This document shows positions 9,386 to 18,344 of a stretch of 64,000 bases of DNA, one piece after another (position 1 is the first letter of the stretch; each line of letters begins with the position of its first letter). The notes below the pieces were generated by a model, which ran no database searches, was not told the DNA's origin, and worked only from the letters and a program-made list of their open reading frames with translations. The position numbers and the translations under genes are program-made. This stretch comes from Anaerobiospirillum sp. NML120449 (GTDB lineage Bacteria > Pseudomonadota > Gammaproteobacteria > Enterobacterales > Succinivibrionaceae): assembly GCF_023051105.1 (NCBI RefSeq), contig NZ_JALKIL010000001.1:62001-126000 (forward strand). Reading direction: 5' to 3'.

Positions 9386-10370
9386 CCCACGATTTTTAAT
9401 CCGATCCGATAAATTGGCACATTTGCTGTTCAGTGAGTTTATTTTCTGTGTAAATCATTCTGCGTTAATTTAAGTCTGTAGATGCATATTTTATGTCAGT
9501 GATATCTATGCGGTTCCCGCTATATAACAACCGTTTGTAATTGCTGTGTGCAGGCTTATTTGTGGGACATGTGCTTGTATGGCAGTGTGCAAAAACGTGC
9601 TTTTTCTAGATACATAAAATATGGTATATTAGATATCAGAAACAGTCAGAAAACACAGAATTTTTTGTCTTCCCTGCAGTATGGTTATATCGATACTCTG
9701 ACTTACCTGTTTCAATCATCATTCATAAGGTTCAGCAGGCTGAGCTGACTGGCAGGGCTTATTTGCTTTGCGCTGCTTTGTCCTGGTTGTTTCAATCATC
9801 ATTCATAGGGGTGGCAGCAGGTTGAGCAGGCTGGCAGGGCTTATTTGCTTTGCTTTGCGTGGCTTTGTCCTGGTTGCTTCAATCATATTTCGTAAGGAGT
9901 GGCATGCTCTCTTTGTGTGCTTTACCTGCTGTCAGGCAGTGCTACGGGAGAGGGCTGCACATTTGCATTTCCATCTTCGTATTCGTCTTTCTGAGTTTTT
10001 AGCATTGCGGAGCAAGTCATACTTGTCCTGGCCTGATGGGCATCAATCGTGCATGCATGTTATAGCCTGTCATCAATTACGACTGTTACAGGAAACAGAA
10101 TATACAGCTGCAAGAAGACCTTCCCCGGCATGTGGGGCTCATAAAGAGGCGTGCCTGTTCTCTTTTTCAGTCCTTGCCTAAGTGGGAAAGGGAGAGTTTT
10201 TTCTCTTTTGTGAGCATTTAAAGTAGACACTGTGTCCCAGGGCAAATTCTGGCTGTAAATTTTGCCGTCAGGGCAACAGTTATGTTCGCAAATCTATTCT
10301 TCAGTAAGGGATGCTGTGCTCAGGAGACGCAGGGACGTTGTCTGCGAAAAACACATATTGGGGTAAGCAT
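9386..10370. other. Gap without a recognisable gene
   Basis: About 1 kb between the flagellin promoter and the MoxR gene. It contains the imperfect long tandem repeat at 9708-9897. Frames such as 9768-10181 are low-complexity repeat translations with no ribosome site that I can support. Confidence 0.5.
9708..9897. repeat. Imperfect tandem repeat, unit about 77-87 bp, 2.3 copies
   Basis: Each copy begins with TTTCAATCATCATTCATA or a variant and contains GGCAGGGCTTATTTGCTTTG and GCTTTGTCCTGGTTG. Copies are about 9708-9784, 9785-9871 and a partial one to 9897. The units are directly adjacent, with no unique spacers, so this is not a CRISPR array. Confidence 0.75.
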
Positions 10371-11435
10371 ATGGGTGAGTGTCTCAAGTCCTGTGTGGAA
10401 GAGCTCTACAGTGAAGAGCTGGATGCTTTGCGCGCCTGCTGTCAGGGGGTTAGACCTGATGGCTGGATGCTTACGCCTGCTGCTGTCAGAGATTTCATTC
10501 TGGGACGCGCGCAGCCTCTTGTTTATCAGGGCAAAAGGGTGAGTGTCAGCACCAAGTTCTTTGGCAATGACGAGCTGGTTAGCAACTGTATCAGTACCCT
10601 TGCCTCAGGACGTAATGTCCTGCTTGCCGGACTTCCTGGTACAGGTAAGTCATGGCTCTCAGAGCTGCTGGCCGCAGCCGTGAGCAATAACAGCCGTAAT
10701 ATCATCCAGGGCACAGCCGCCCTTAAGCCCTCAGTACTGCGTTACACCTGGAACTGCGCTGTAACAGCAGCAGTCGGTTATGTGCCTGACGCTCTTATTC
10801 CTGCTCCTTTGTTCCGTGGCATGCAGGAAGGCATTATTACCCGCTTTGAGGAAATATCCCGCACCTGTCAGGAAGTTCAGGACACCTTGCTGTCCATACT
10901 TTCCAGGCGCCATATCACCATCCATGAATTTGCCCAGCCTCTGTGTCTGAGAGCATCAGGGGGCTTTGCTGTTATTGCCACAGCTAACACAGCTGATCCG
11001 GGAACCTTCCCAGGTCAGGCATTGCAGGCCTTGTTTGATGTTTACACAGTAGAGCCGGTCAGGGATACACAGGTAAAGCTGCGTATGATGGAAAGCGAGG
11101 TCATTAACAGCTCAAAGGACAGAATGGAGCTTACATCTGACAGATCAATGCTTGATCTGGTGATGTCCGTTTATGACGACATCAGAAGCGGCAGTGCCTT
11201 TAATGAGCTGCAAGGGCATCAATATCCTGGCTTTGGAGCCTCTGATTTATCGGCTGTGGCTGCCTTTGCCTCGGTTTCTTCAGCAGCGCCCGCCCTGTCA
11301 CCGCATCAGGCTGTTTCCTGTCCGGTAAAGAATCTGGTAACGGAAAAGTCAGCAGAACCAGACACGCACGCCTCCGACAGTGGCGTACCGAATGACTCAA
11401 GGCGCGAGGACAGTCTTACAGATTCAAAACCTTAG
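10371..11435 (+). CDS. MoxR-like AAA+ ATPase of the DUF5682 gene cluster (YehL-like)
   Basis: 354 residues. Walker A is GLPGTGKS. The segment LRYTWNCAVTAAVGYVPDAL...PLFRGMQEGIITRFEEISR corresponds to the part of MoxR ATPases that travel with DUF5682 proteins (E. coli yehL-yehM), with Walker B at ITRFEE. Sensor 1 is VIATANTAD. Where family members usually have an RRRF arginine pair after sensor 1, this protein reads GQALQALFD, so the arginine finger appears lost. The C-terminal tail of about 80 residues is polar and low in complexity. The start at 10371 has GGGGTAAGC seven bases before it; an upstream in-frame ATG at 10311 lacks a ribosome site. The DUF5682 gene lies 241 bases downstream. Usual partners (VWA and SWIM proteins) are not in the window. 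The role of such clusters is not established. Confidence 0.82.
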   Translation: MGECLKSCVEELYSEELDALRACCQGVRPDGWMLTPAAVRDFILGRAQPLVYQGKRVSVSTKFFGNDELVSNCISTLASGRNVLLAGLPGTGKSWLSELLAAAVSNNSRNIIQGTAALKPSVLRYTWNCAVTAAVGYVPDALIPAPLFRGMQEGIITRFEEISRTCQEVQDTLLSILSRRHITIHEFAQPLCLRASGGFAVIATANTADPGTFPGQALQALFDVYTVEPVRDTQVKLRMMESEVINSSKDRMELTSDRSMLDLVMSVYDDIRSGSAFNELQGHQYPGFGASDLSAVAAFASVSSAAPALSPHQAVSCPVKNLVTEKSAEPDTHASDSGVPNDSRREDSLTDSKP

Positions 11436-11483
11436 CAGCTCATAATACTGGGGCAGAAACATATACATGGGCATGGTAAAGGA

Positions 11484-11585
11484 CCGGTGCTGGGACAGCA
11501 GGCAGTAAGAAAAGCTCATGACCATGGTATAGGCCCGGTGCTGGAACAGCAGGCAGTAAGAAAAGCTCATGACCATGGGCCTGTC
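11484..11585. repeat. 51-bp direct tandem duplication
   Basis: Two adjacent copies (11484-11534 and 11535-11585) sharing CAGGCAGTAAGAAAAGCTCA and flanking bases. The unit is a multiple of three, and one frame reads a 17-residue repeat, but there is no convincing start, so I treat it as non-coding leader of the DUF5682 gene. Confidence 0.8.
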
Positions 11586-11676
11586 AGCAAGTCCTGGTCA
11601 TGGTCCGGGACGGCGTCAGATAGCAGATTAAGTTTGTTTTCATACATCACACACACCGCAGATATGGGAGTGCACA

Positions 11677-14600
11677 ATGGCTTCGCGTCATGGTCTATTT
11701 GAGCAGTCAGCTGAGCACAGCTCATTTGCTGCGGTCGGCGCACGCCCTGAAGACAGACATAGCAGCAGTGCTGACCATGACCGCCACTTCAGACATAAGC
11801 CCTTTACTGACATTTCCTCTGCCAGCTCCTGTGGCAGTGACACTGATATCACCAGACCTGAGGCTGCTCAGCTTGGACATGGTGATGCTGACCTGAATCT
11901 GCTTTGCTCCCTCAAAGAAAACAGCATCCATACCCATACCCAGCAGCAGTGGTGTGAGCTCATGAAAACTCCTCTGAGCAACGGCCTTCCTGCCTGGCTG
12001 TCTCCTGAGTTCATGGCTGAGCATGCTGCAAAAGCTCTTGATTTTGACAGCGACGTCCTTCTGGTTCCTGTGCGCCACAGCTCCATGGCTGTTTCTCTTC
12101 ATCTGCCACGTATCATTGAAGCTTACCGGCCTGATCTGGTTGCCATGGAATTTGGCCCGGCTCTCAAAGAGCACTTCAAAGATCTCACCCACCCTGAGCT
12201 CAAACCACCAGTAGCCATTGTGATGTCCTCTGATGTAGGAGCCGCATGCTACAGGAATTTGTCACCAGTGGCGGAGTCTGCAGGGGGAGCTTCAGGCTCA
12301 TCTTCAGGCTCATCAGACGGGGCATCTTCAAGCGCATCAGACAACTCATCTCCAGGCTCATCAGAAAGCCCATCAGCTCGATGCCGTGATCTGCTGACAG
12401 AGCACGGCTCCTGTAATTCATCGGTCACTGGTAGTGATGACAAATCATCTGAGATGTCTGAGATGTCTGAGATGAAAGTTATAGGATCCTATCCGGTGCT
12501 GAGCTGCTCGCCTGAGTACACCATGCTGGTTGAGGCCCGTCGCCGCAATATTGATATTGAGCTTATCGATCTTGATGCTGATGAAATGCTCTGGCTTGAG
12601 GAGCGTTATGGAGGTGCCGGATCAATTGATTGTGACGCCATGGCAGCCCATGGCGGCAGTGTCTTTGATGCTGTGAGCAGCCTTGAATTCAGCAGGGTAC
12701 TGCTCAATGCTGACGGATCACATGAGCGCAGCCTGTTCTGGAATAAGCGCTTTGAAGCCAATGCTCTTGGGATGAGCAGCATGCAGTATCTGCATGAGTT
12801 CTATATCAATCTGTACAGCCTGTACCGCTTTGCCCGTGATGAGATCAGCTCTGTTGTTATTCAGCAGCGTGAGCGCAACATGCTCGCTCACATCGCCCGC
12901 GCCCGTCGAACCCATAAACGCATCATGGTGCTGACAGGAGGCTTTCATACCATCTCTCTTTGTGACTGCCTGCACTTTAACAAGCCTGCAGCTGCACCTG
13001 TCTTCATTCCATCTTTCAGGAAAAAAGCCTGTATTATTCCGTATTCTTTTGATTACGCTCATAAGTGCGGTCAAAGCGGCCCAGGCATAGAGTTCCCTTA
13101 TTACTATCACAGGCTTCATCAGGCCATAACCAGCACTACAGCCTTTTATCCACGCCCTCACATAAGCCATGATGCCCTTGCCAGCACATCCTCCTGCACC
13201 AGCACCACAGGCTGTGCTGCGGCTGCTCCGGCCGCTCCGGTGAATCATGAGGCGCCTGCTGCTCCTGCTGCTCAGTCACTCTTACCCGTCGTGCAGGCCC
13301 GGCCACTGGCTGGTGCTGCAGACAGCACTGCAGCTCAGGTATGCGGTGAGCGCGAAGGAGCCGTGCCTGAAGGAGCTGTACCTGAATGTGCCGTACCTGA
13401 AGGTACAGCCGAAAGAAGTGTTCATCACACTAAGCCATCTGCCAGGCAGCGTGATGCCTGGCTGCATTACCGTGCTGATATCAGGGAAATAGAGCGCGCG
13501 GTGCGCTCGGTCAACTTCCACTTTATGTCTGCAATCAGGGATGAGCGCGGTGATGAAGTGGGCGTTGCTACCTTGCTGGAGTGTGAAAAGATTATGCATG
13601 GCCTGGCAGCCTTGCGCGGGCTGACTGTGCCTTCGGTATATGACCTTATTGATGCCGTGATCTCCACCTTTATCAAGGAAGAGCTTACTGAGGATAACGC
13701 CGTAGTTAAAAACACCATGGCAGCTCTTAATGCACTGCATATGGGATCAGTACCGTCTGATATCAGGGTACCTGCCCTGTGGCGTGACTTTATGCAGCAG
13801 GCTGTGTGCTTTGGTATCAGTCTTAAGGACAAGCATGAGCATGCAGCCCAGATAGATATCTGTGCCGGGCGCGAGCAGCTGCTCTTCAGTCAGTTTATTG
13901 CCCGCAGTGGCTTTATAGCACCGTCTTTTCTGACATATTTTCCTCAGATGCGCAGCCGCTCCGGAACAGTGTCCTCATATGAGCAGGTCAGCTGGAGTTT
14001 TAATGAAGATGCCATACGTACTCTGATTGGCCTCAGTCATACAGGTAGCAGTGTGGAGCATGCCTGTATTACCAGGATCTCAGGTCAGCTTGAGCATTAC
14101 ACTCACGATATAAGACAGCTGTGCGCCCTTTTCATAAGTTCACTTAATATGGGGCTTACTGAACATTTCATGAGTCATAAAGACCGTATAGCCCAACTGA
14201 TATCAGAGGCCTCATGCATAAGTGATATTGGAGAGTCTCTTGATGAGCTTAACAGCTATAGCGTGCTGGTAAAGACGGGAATTTGCGGATCTGACAGCTG
14301 GCAGTACCTTATCGACGCTCTTTTGCGCCGCTATCTTGAGGTGCTTGGTGAGACCGGCATGGTTGCCGGGGAGAGCAGGCAGGACTTTATTGCCTGTGCA
14401 CTGCGTATTGACTGGTACTTCTCCCGCAATGAGCATCTGTATGATGAGTACCTGAGGGCACTTGAAACTGTGGTGTCTGACAGCAGGATCAAACCTTTCA
14501 TTACCGGTACTGCCCTGGCTTTACTGCAGATCAATGGACACCTCAAGGTACAGCTAAAGGGTCAGCTCAATGATCGTTGCCCTTGTGAAAGTTCAGCTCA

Positions 14601-14748
14601 TATGACGCTGAGCATAGCTGATGCAGTCAGTGATGCCTGTCTGCGTGAGGAGCTGCTCTATGCCCCGGCTCATATAGCCATGACCTCGGCATATCACAGA
14701 GACGGCCTTAATATGCTCATAAACGACCTCAGTCAGGTTCTGTCATGA
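11677..14748 (+). CDS. DUF5682 family protein (YehM-like) with Ser- and Ala-rich insertions
   Basis: 1023 residues, unusually long for the family (E. coli YehM is about 760). The conserved start of the domain is at about residue 120: VLLVPVRHSS, then RPDLVAMEFGPAL and PPVAIVM. Further conserved pieces are CSPEYTMLVEARRR with IDLDADEM, and RIMVLTGGFHT at about 410. Residues 1-115 are an added acidic/Ser-rich segment. Residues about 198-266 are a Ser/Gly-rich insertion ending in a repeated EMS triplet motif, and about 498-592 is an Ala/Pro-rich linker containing repeated VPEGA units. The start at 11677 has GGGAG six bases upstream. It is paired with the MoxR-like ATPase, which in this family is thought to act on or with DUF5682 and VWA proteins. 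Biochemical function is unknown. Family call is good; the insertions are low-complexity and may be disordered. Confidence 0.82.
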   Translation: MASRHGLFEQSAEHSSFAAVGARPEDRHSSSADHDRHFRHKPFTDISSASSCGSDTDITRPEAAQLGHGDADLNLLCSLKENSIHTHTQQQWCELMKTPLSNGLPAWLSPEFMAEHAAKALDFDSDVLLVPVRHSSMAVSLHLPRIIEAYRPDLVAMEFGPALKEHFKDLTHPELKPPVAIVMSSDVGAACYRNLSPVAESAGGASGSSSGSSDGASSSASDNSSPGSSESPSARCRDLLTEHGSCNSSVTGSDDKSSEMSEMSEMKVIGSYPVLSCSPEYTMLVEARRRNIDIELIDLDADEMLWLEERYGGAGSIDCDAMAAHGGSVFDAVSSLEFSRVLLNADGSHERSLFWNKRFEANALGMSSMQYLHEFYINLYSLYRFARDEISSVVIQQRERNMLAHIARARRTHKRIMVLTGGFHTISLCDCLHFNKPAAAPVFIPSFRKKACIIPYSFDYAHKCGQSGPGIEFPYYYHRLHQAITSTTAFYPRPHISHDALASTSSCTSTTGCAAAAPAAPVNHEAPAAPAAQSLLPVVQARPLAGAADSTAAQVCGEREGAVPEGAVPECAVPEGTAERSVHHTKPSARQRDAWLHYRADIREIERAVRSVNFHFMSAIRDERGDEVGVATLLECEKIMHGLAALRGLTVPSVYDLIDAVISTFIKEELTEDNAVVKNTMAALNALHMGSVPSDIRVPALWRDFMQQAVCFGISLKDKHEHAAQIDICAGREQLLFSQFIARSGFIAPSFLTYFPQMRSRSGTVSSYEQVSWSFNEDAIRTLIGLSHTGSSVEHACITRISGQLEHYTHDIRQLCALFISSLNMGLTEHFMSHKDRIAQLISEASCISDIGESLDELNSYSVLVKTGICGSDSWQYLIDALLRRYLEVLGETGMVAGESRQDFIACALRIDWYFSRNEHLYDEYLRALETVVSDSRIKPFITGTALALLQINGHLKVQLKGQLNDRCPCESSAHMTLSIADAVSDACLREELLYAPAHIAMTSAYHRDGLNMLINDLSQVLS

Positions 14749-15119
14749 TCCCTGATGTAACCTCACCCTGGTGAAATCATAAGAGTTTGCAAGACAAATA
14801 ATGGACACATTGAGTAATGGGCACAATGCTTTTCTATGCAATGCCCTTACTTTTCGATGCAATGCCCTCAGGCGTAGTACATCCCACCAAATTCCCTGAC
14901 CCGGGCAGTCTGGTCCTGTCATACCTGAGCACCTGCTTAAAAGGAGTGACAGTGCCGGTCAGGGCAGGGTAATGCCATGGCCATGGCATCAGCCATGAAT
15001 CTGGTCGGGTCTCAAAGAAGCGGTCAGGAAGTGTAGTGTCAGGGAATGAGCCTCGTCCGTGGCCATGGTTGTGGTTCCGGGAGGCCATAAGGAAATGTAA
15101 TTACAGGGCAATGCCCATA

Positions 15120-15476
15120 TCAATGGTCCTGGTCGGGACTGAAGAAGCGATCAAGAAAGGCAAAGTGGGGCATGAGCAGCTGGACTACCGGTCCTGTTAT
15201 CACTGATCCTGTAATCGAGCCCTCACGTACTCCCGTAATCACACTCATGTCTGACTGCCACAGCGATACCACTACGGCGATGAGAACGAATGACAGGTCA
15301 AAGATCAGCTTTACCGTTCCTATACGGTAATTACGGCTGCGGGCATAGAGCACCACAAGCCCGTCGCTGGGAAGCATGACCACACTGGCGCGCGTTTGCA
15401 GGGTAATACACAGTCCAATGTTGTTATCTATATTCTGTTTTAGAAAGTATCTGTACAGAACATGGTATTTGAACAT
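15120..15476 (-). pseudogene. C-terminal remnant of a DUF6198/YczE-like membrane protein
   Basis: 118 codons. The protein contains NIGLCITLQTRASVVMLPSD, GTVKLIFDLSFVLIAVVVSL and GVREGSITGSVITGPVVQLL. From memory these resemble the second half of DUF6198 (YczE/YitT-type) inner-membrane proteins, where the pattern GxxLxV.AN..MxPGDGLV, KxxFDxxLV and GxREGT is usual. Full-length members have about 200 residues or more; the first membrane helices are missing and the sequence upstream has no membrane character. I therefore read it as a truncated gene. It could in principle be a short membrane protein of its own, but there is no good ribosome site. Confidence 0.5.
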
Positions 15477-15918
15477 GGATGAAGTGTATGAAGGAGACAG
15501 GCTGCCTCCCTGTGCCTTTCAGTAACTTAAATACTGAAAAGTCGCAAGAGGCGGGCTCACTCAGAAAGCATGTGGGCAGGGAATTCTGCATTTAGTCGGA
15601 GCTGTCAGGCGGCACATGGGATCTGTAATTTGATCATGGTACGGAGCTGTCAGGATAACAGCGGGCATGGGGATTGTGCGAGTGGCGGGCTCAGTCAGGA
15701 GGCATTGCGGTCATGGGGATGTCGCCCTCAGCGGTGCTGAGGCGGTCAGGAGGCAAGTGGAAATACCTGATATGGCACTTAACGGTAATGCAGGCGCGCA
15801 TGAAAGACAGTCATGACCTCGTTGCCTTGAGCGTATCTGCTGCGTACATGCCTTGAAGTGATAATACTGTCAGACCGGGCAGAACCTGACATGGTGACAT
15901 GTTGACATCAGGGTACTG

Positions 15919-15964
15919 TAAAAAGCATCAGGGGACAGAGTGTATGGCACTTGTGTCCCCTGAT
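15919..15964 (-). terminator. Terminator downstream of the solute-binding protein gene
   Basis: Perfect 11-bp arms ATCAGGGGACA and TGTCCCCTGAT, 16 bases apart, followed on the minus strand by GCTTTTT. A second hairpin (GGGCAGCC/GGCTGCCC, about 15974-16000) lies between it and the gene. Confidence 0.75.
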
Positions 15965-16040
15965 TGTTGTTCGGGCAGCCTGGTACAGGCGGCTGCCCCT
16001 GACTGCTGTCTCCTGCCGGAGCCAGGATGGTCAGACTGTG

Positions 16041-16892
16041 TTATTTGGCGGTGCCGGCGGAGGCGGCCTCAGCTGCGTGAGCCTTGAGGTCATCGGAGAT
16101 GTCGTAGCCGAACCACTTGTTGGAGATCTTTGCGAACTCACCATTTTCAATGATACGGTCCAGACCTTCGTTGATGAGGCTGAGCAGTTCTTTGTTGCCC
16201 TTGCGTACGGCAATGCCATAGTACTCGTTCTGAGCGGAGGTAATATCGCGTGATACTACGATTTCCTGGTTCTTTGGATTCTGGGCAAGGAAGAAGTCGT
16301 TAACAGGACGGTCGTTTACTACTACGTCACATCCACCGTTCTGCAGCTCAAGATAGGTCTCAGGTGGGGAGTTGAACTGCTTGAGCTGAGGGTTCTTGAG
16401 AGTCTTCTGCAGGTACAGAGCACCGGTGGTGCCAATCTGGGTGCAGATTTCAGCGCTGGAGATCGACTCAAAGGAGCTGTAGCGGGAGGCATCATCCTTC
16501 ATAACCAGATAGGTCAGACCACAGCGGTAGTATGGGTCGGAGAAGTCAACGCGCTCGGCACGCTCAGGGGAAATGGTAAAGCCTGAGATGATGAGGTCAA
16601 TGTTGTTGGTAATCAGGGTAGGGATAATGCCGTCAAAAGGATAACCCTTCATGTCTACGGTATAGCCCATTTCCTTTGCGATGGCATGAATAAGATCCAC
16701 GTCAAAGCCGATAAGGTTACCCTTATCATCTGTGTAGGTAAAAGGGGCAAAGGCAGCATCACAGCCTACCTTGAGCACCTTGTTGCCGGCATTGCTTACA
16801 CCGGTGTCACCGGCGGCGACAGCAGTACCTGCTACGCTAAGACTCATGGCCACACCCATGGCCATTGCGGATAATTTATTCACGGTACCCAT
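16041..16892 (-). CDS. Periplasmic amino-acid-type solute-binding protein (SBP family 3)
   Basis: 283 residues. A signal peptide with a hydrophobic core and AVA cleavage motif ends at about residue 27. The mature protein shows the family pattern: LKVGCDAAFAPFTYTDDKG, IGFDVDLIHAIAKEMG, FDGIIPTLITNNIDLIISG, and ERAERVDFSDPYY. It should bind a polar amino acid and deliver it to an ABC importer or a receptor. I prefer the ATG at 16892 because AGGAG lies seven bases before it; an ATG six codons upstream lacks this. No ABC permease or ATPase gene is adjacent, so the partner transporter must be elsewhere, or the protein may serve chemoreceptors. The C-terminus adds a short Ala-rich tail. The ligand is not predictable. 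Confidence 0.92.
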   Translation of the reverse strand: MGTVNKLSAMAMGVAMSLSVAGTAVAAGDTGVSNAGNKVLKVGCDAAFAPFTYTDDKGNLIGFDVDLIHAIAKEMGYTVDMKGYPFDGIIPTLITNNIDLIISGFTISPERAERVDFSDPYYRCGLTYLVMKDDASRYSSFESISSAEICTQIGTTGALYLQKTLKNPQLKQFNSPPETYLELQNGGCDVVVNDRPVNDFFLAQNPKNQEIVVSRDITSAQNEYYGIAVRKGNKELLSLINEGLDRIIENGEFAKISNKWFGYDISDDLKAHAAEAASAGTAK

Positions 16893-18344
16893 TAAAGGTC
16901 TCCTGCTCAAAAGCGATACAGCACTGAATTTCCCGTCCGGCTGGGCCTGAGGGACTCAAAACAGTGGAGGTGAAATTCCAGATTCTATGGGGCCTTACGT
17001 CTGTCTGCCGGGCATTTCTAAATTAAAAGGAGCCTTAGTGGGCAGGACCGTCAACAACCTGCAAAGACTTCAGGGCAGAGCCGGCAAAGCCTGTTGTGCT
17101 TCGCTCTGGAGCTGCAGGGGCAAAGACCTGAGGCCTGCGGTAACAGCATAGAGCTCAGACGTGGCATAAACAGGCATAATTTTATCCCAAAATCCTTTTA
17201 AAGCCCTTTTATTGAGCAAAAAACACTAAGGGAGAAAAAAAATGAGCGCAAACAGTGCGTCTTGCCCGTAAAGGGTTCAATGTGACATTTCACATCATAG
17301 CAGTGCCATTACTTTTCAGCTCATAACTGACTGCCAGTCTCTGCCACATAGTGCACCGCGCCGCCCCTGGCGCTCAGTCCGACCAGGCCCAGCAGCTCCC
17401 CGCGCACTCATGACGCAGCCGTCCGGATGCCTGCACTACAGTATGGCAGAAGCTGTTAACCTCCAAAATAACAGGAGCGGCCGCCATTCAGCGCCGGACA
17501 GGGATCCTGAGCACTGTTTAGATGAAAGCAGCCCGTCGCCATCAGTCCACTGCGTAGATACGCATGTATCTGACCTGAGCATACTGTACTGGACACAAAG
17601 GGCGATACAGTAGCCTGGTGAGCGGGCGCTGCCAGATAGATAACAGGGTGACGGTACTGTCTCAATTTGTGTCTTATCACGGCAGTATATACAACACCTG
17701 CTCAATGTGGGGGCCTGACTGTGCCTGCTTTATGAGTGTGGGGGAGTAGCTTTGCCAGGGGCAGATGTGCCGCGCATGGCAGTGCTGACGCAGCGCTGCC
17801 ACTCATTGGGGGGCTTTGCGAGTGTGGGGGAGCAACTTTGTCAGGGGATGCAGTGCCGCGCTTGGCAGTGCTGACGCAGCGCATACGCAGCGCTGCCACT
17901 CATTGGGTGCTTGCTGAGTGTGGGACCTGTCTTTGCTTTTCTTGATCAATGGAATGTTGTGGCCGACTGTGCTTGCCTGTTGAAGCGGCGTCTGCTGGTC
18001 GGTGGCTGGCTGAGCTTTCTTTTTGTCCACCTCGGGAAATGTGCTGTGTGTTGTGAGCTGTTGCCAGCTGATCCTGGGGAGCCGGTGCGGGGGAATGCGC
18101 ATTTTCATCACCTGGCGTCAGCATGATGAGCTGGCCCCTATAATGAGCATAGTATGCACAGAAACGGGGTTCTGCATTGTGCAGTCTTTATCCCTGCCTT
18201 GTGGACTCTCCATGGCCGGTGTCAGCCAGTACTCTGTCTGCTGCAGTGCCAGTATGGTCATACTGATACGGAGCGTATCGATCTTATGTGCCATGACTTA
18301 CCCGTTGATTGCTCATTTGCCCTGATTTGCTGAGAGGATTGAAC
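16893..18344. other. Gap without a recognisable gene
   Basis: About 1.45 kb between divergent genes. It includes the long tandem repeat at 17734-17929. Reading frames on both strands (for example 17436-17705 minus) translate to composition typical of non-coding sequence. No promoter is convincing. Confidence 0.5.
17734..17929. repeat. Tandem repeat, unit 86-96 bp, 2.15 copies
   Basis: Copies begin GAGTGTGGGGGAG at 17734 and 17820, with a partial third at 17916. Copy 2 has an extra internal duplication around CGCAGCGCATACGCAGCG, which accounts for its 96-bp length. Confidence 0.85.

Larger units (their letters stand above)
14749..16028. other. Gap with decayed sequence
   Basis: About 1.3 kb. 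It holds a membrane-protein remnant (15120-15476, listed separately), a diverged copy of its 3' end at about 14998-15040, repeated CATGG-rich sequence, a short repeat CGGAGCTGTCAGG occurring twice between 15595 and 15660, and the terminator of the solute-binding protein gene. Nothing else is recognisable. Confidence 0.5.

Noticed and set aside
9708..9897. CRISPR array (repeat starting like GTTTCAATC)
   Set aside because: Copies are adjacent, 77-87 bp long and degenerate, with no spacers and no cas genes.
11487..11702. Small gene with a 17-residue repeat before DUF5682
   Set aside because: The product is only the translated 51-bp duplication, and it overlaps the DUF5682 start, which has a good ribosome site.
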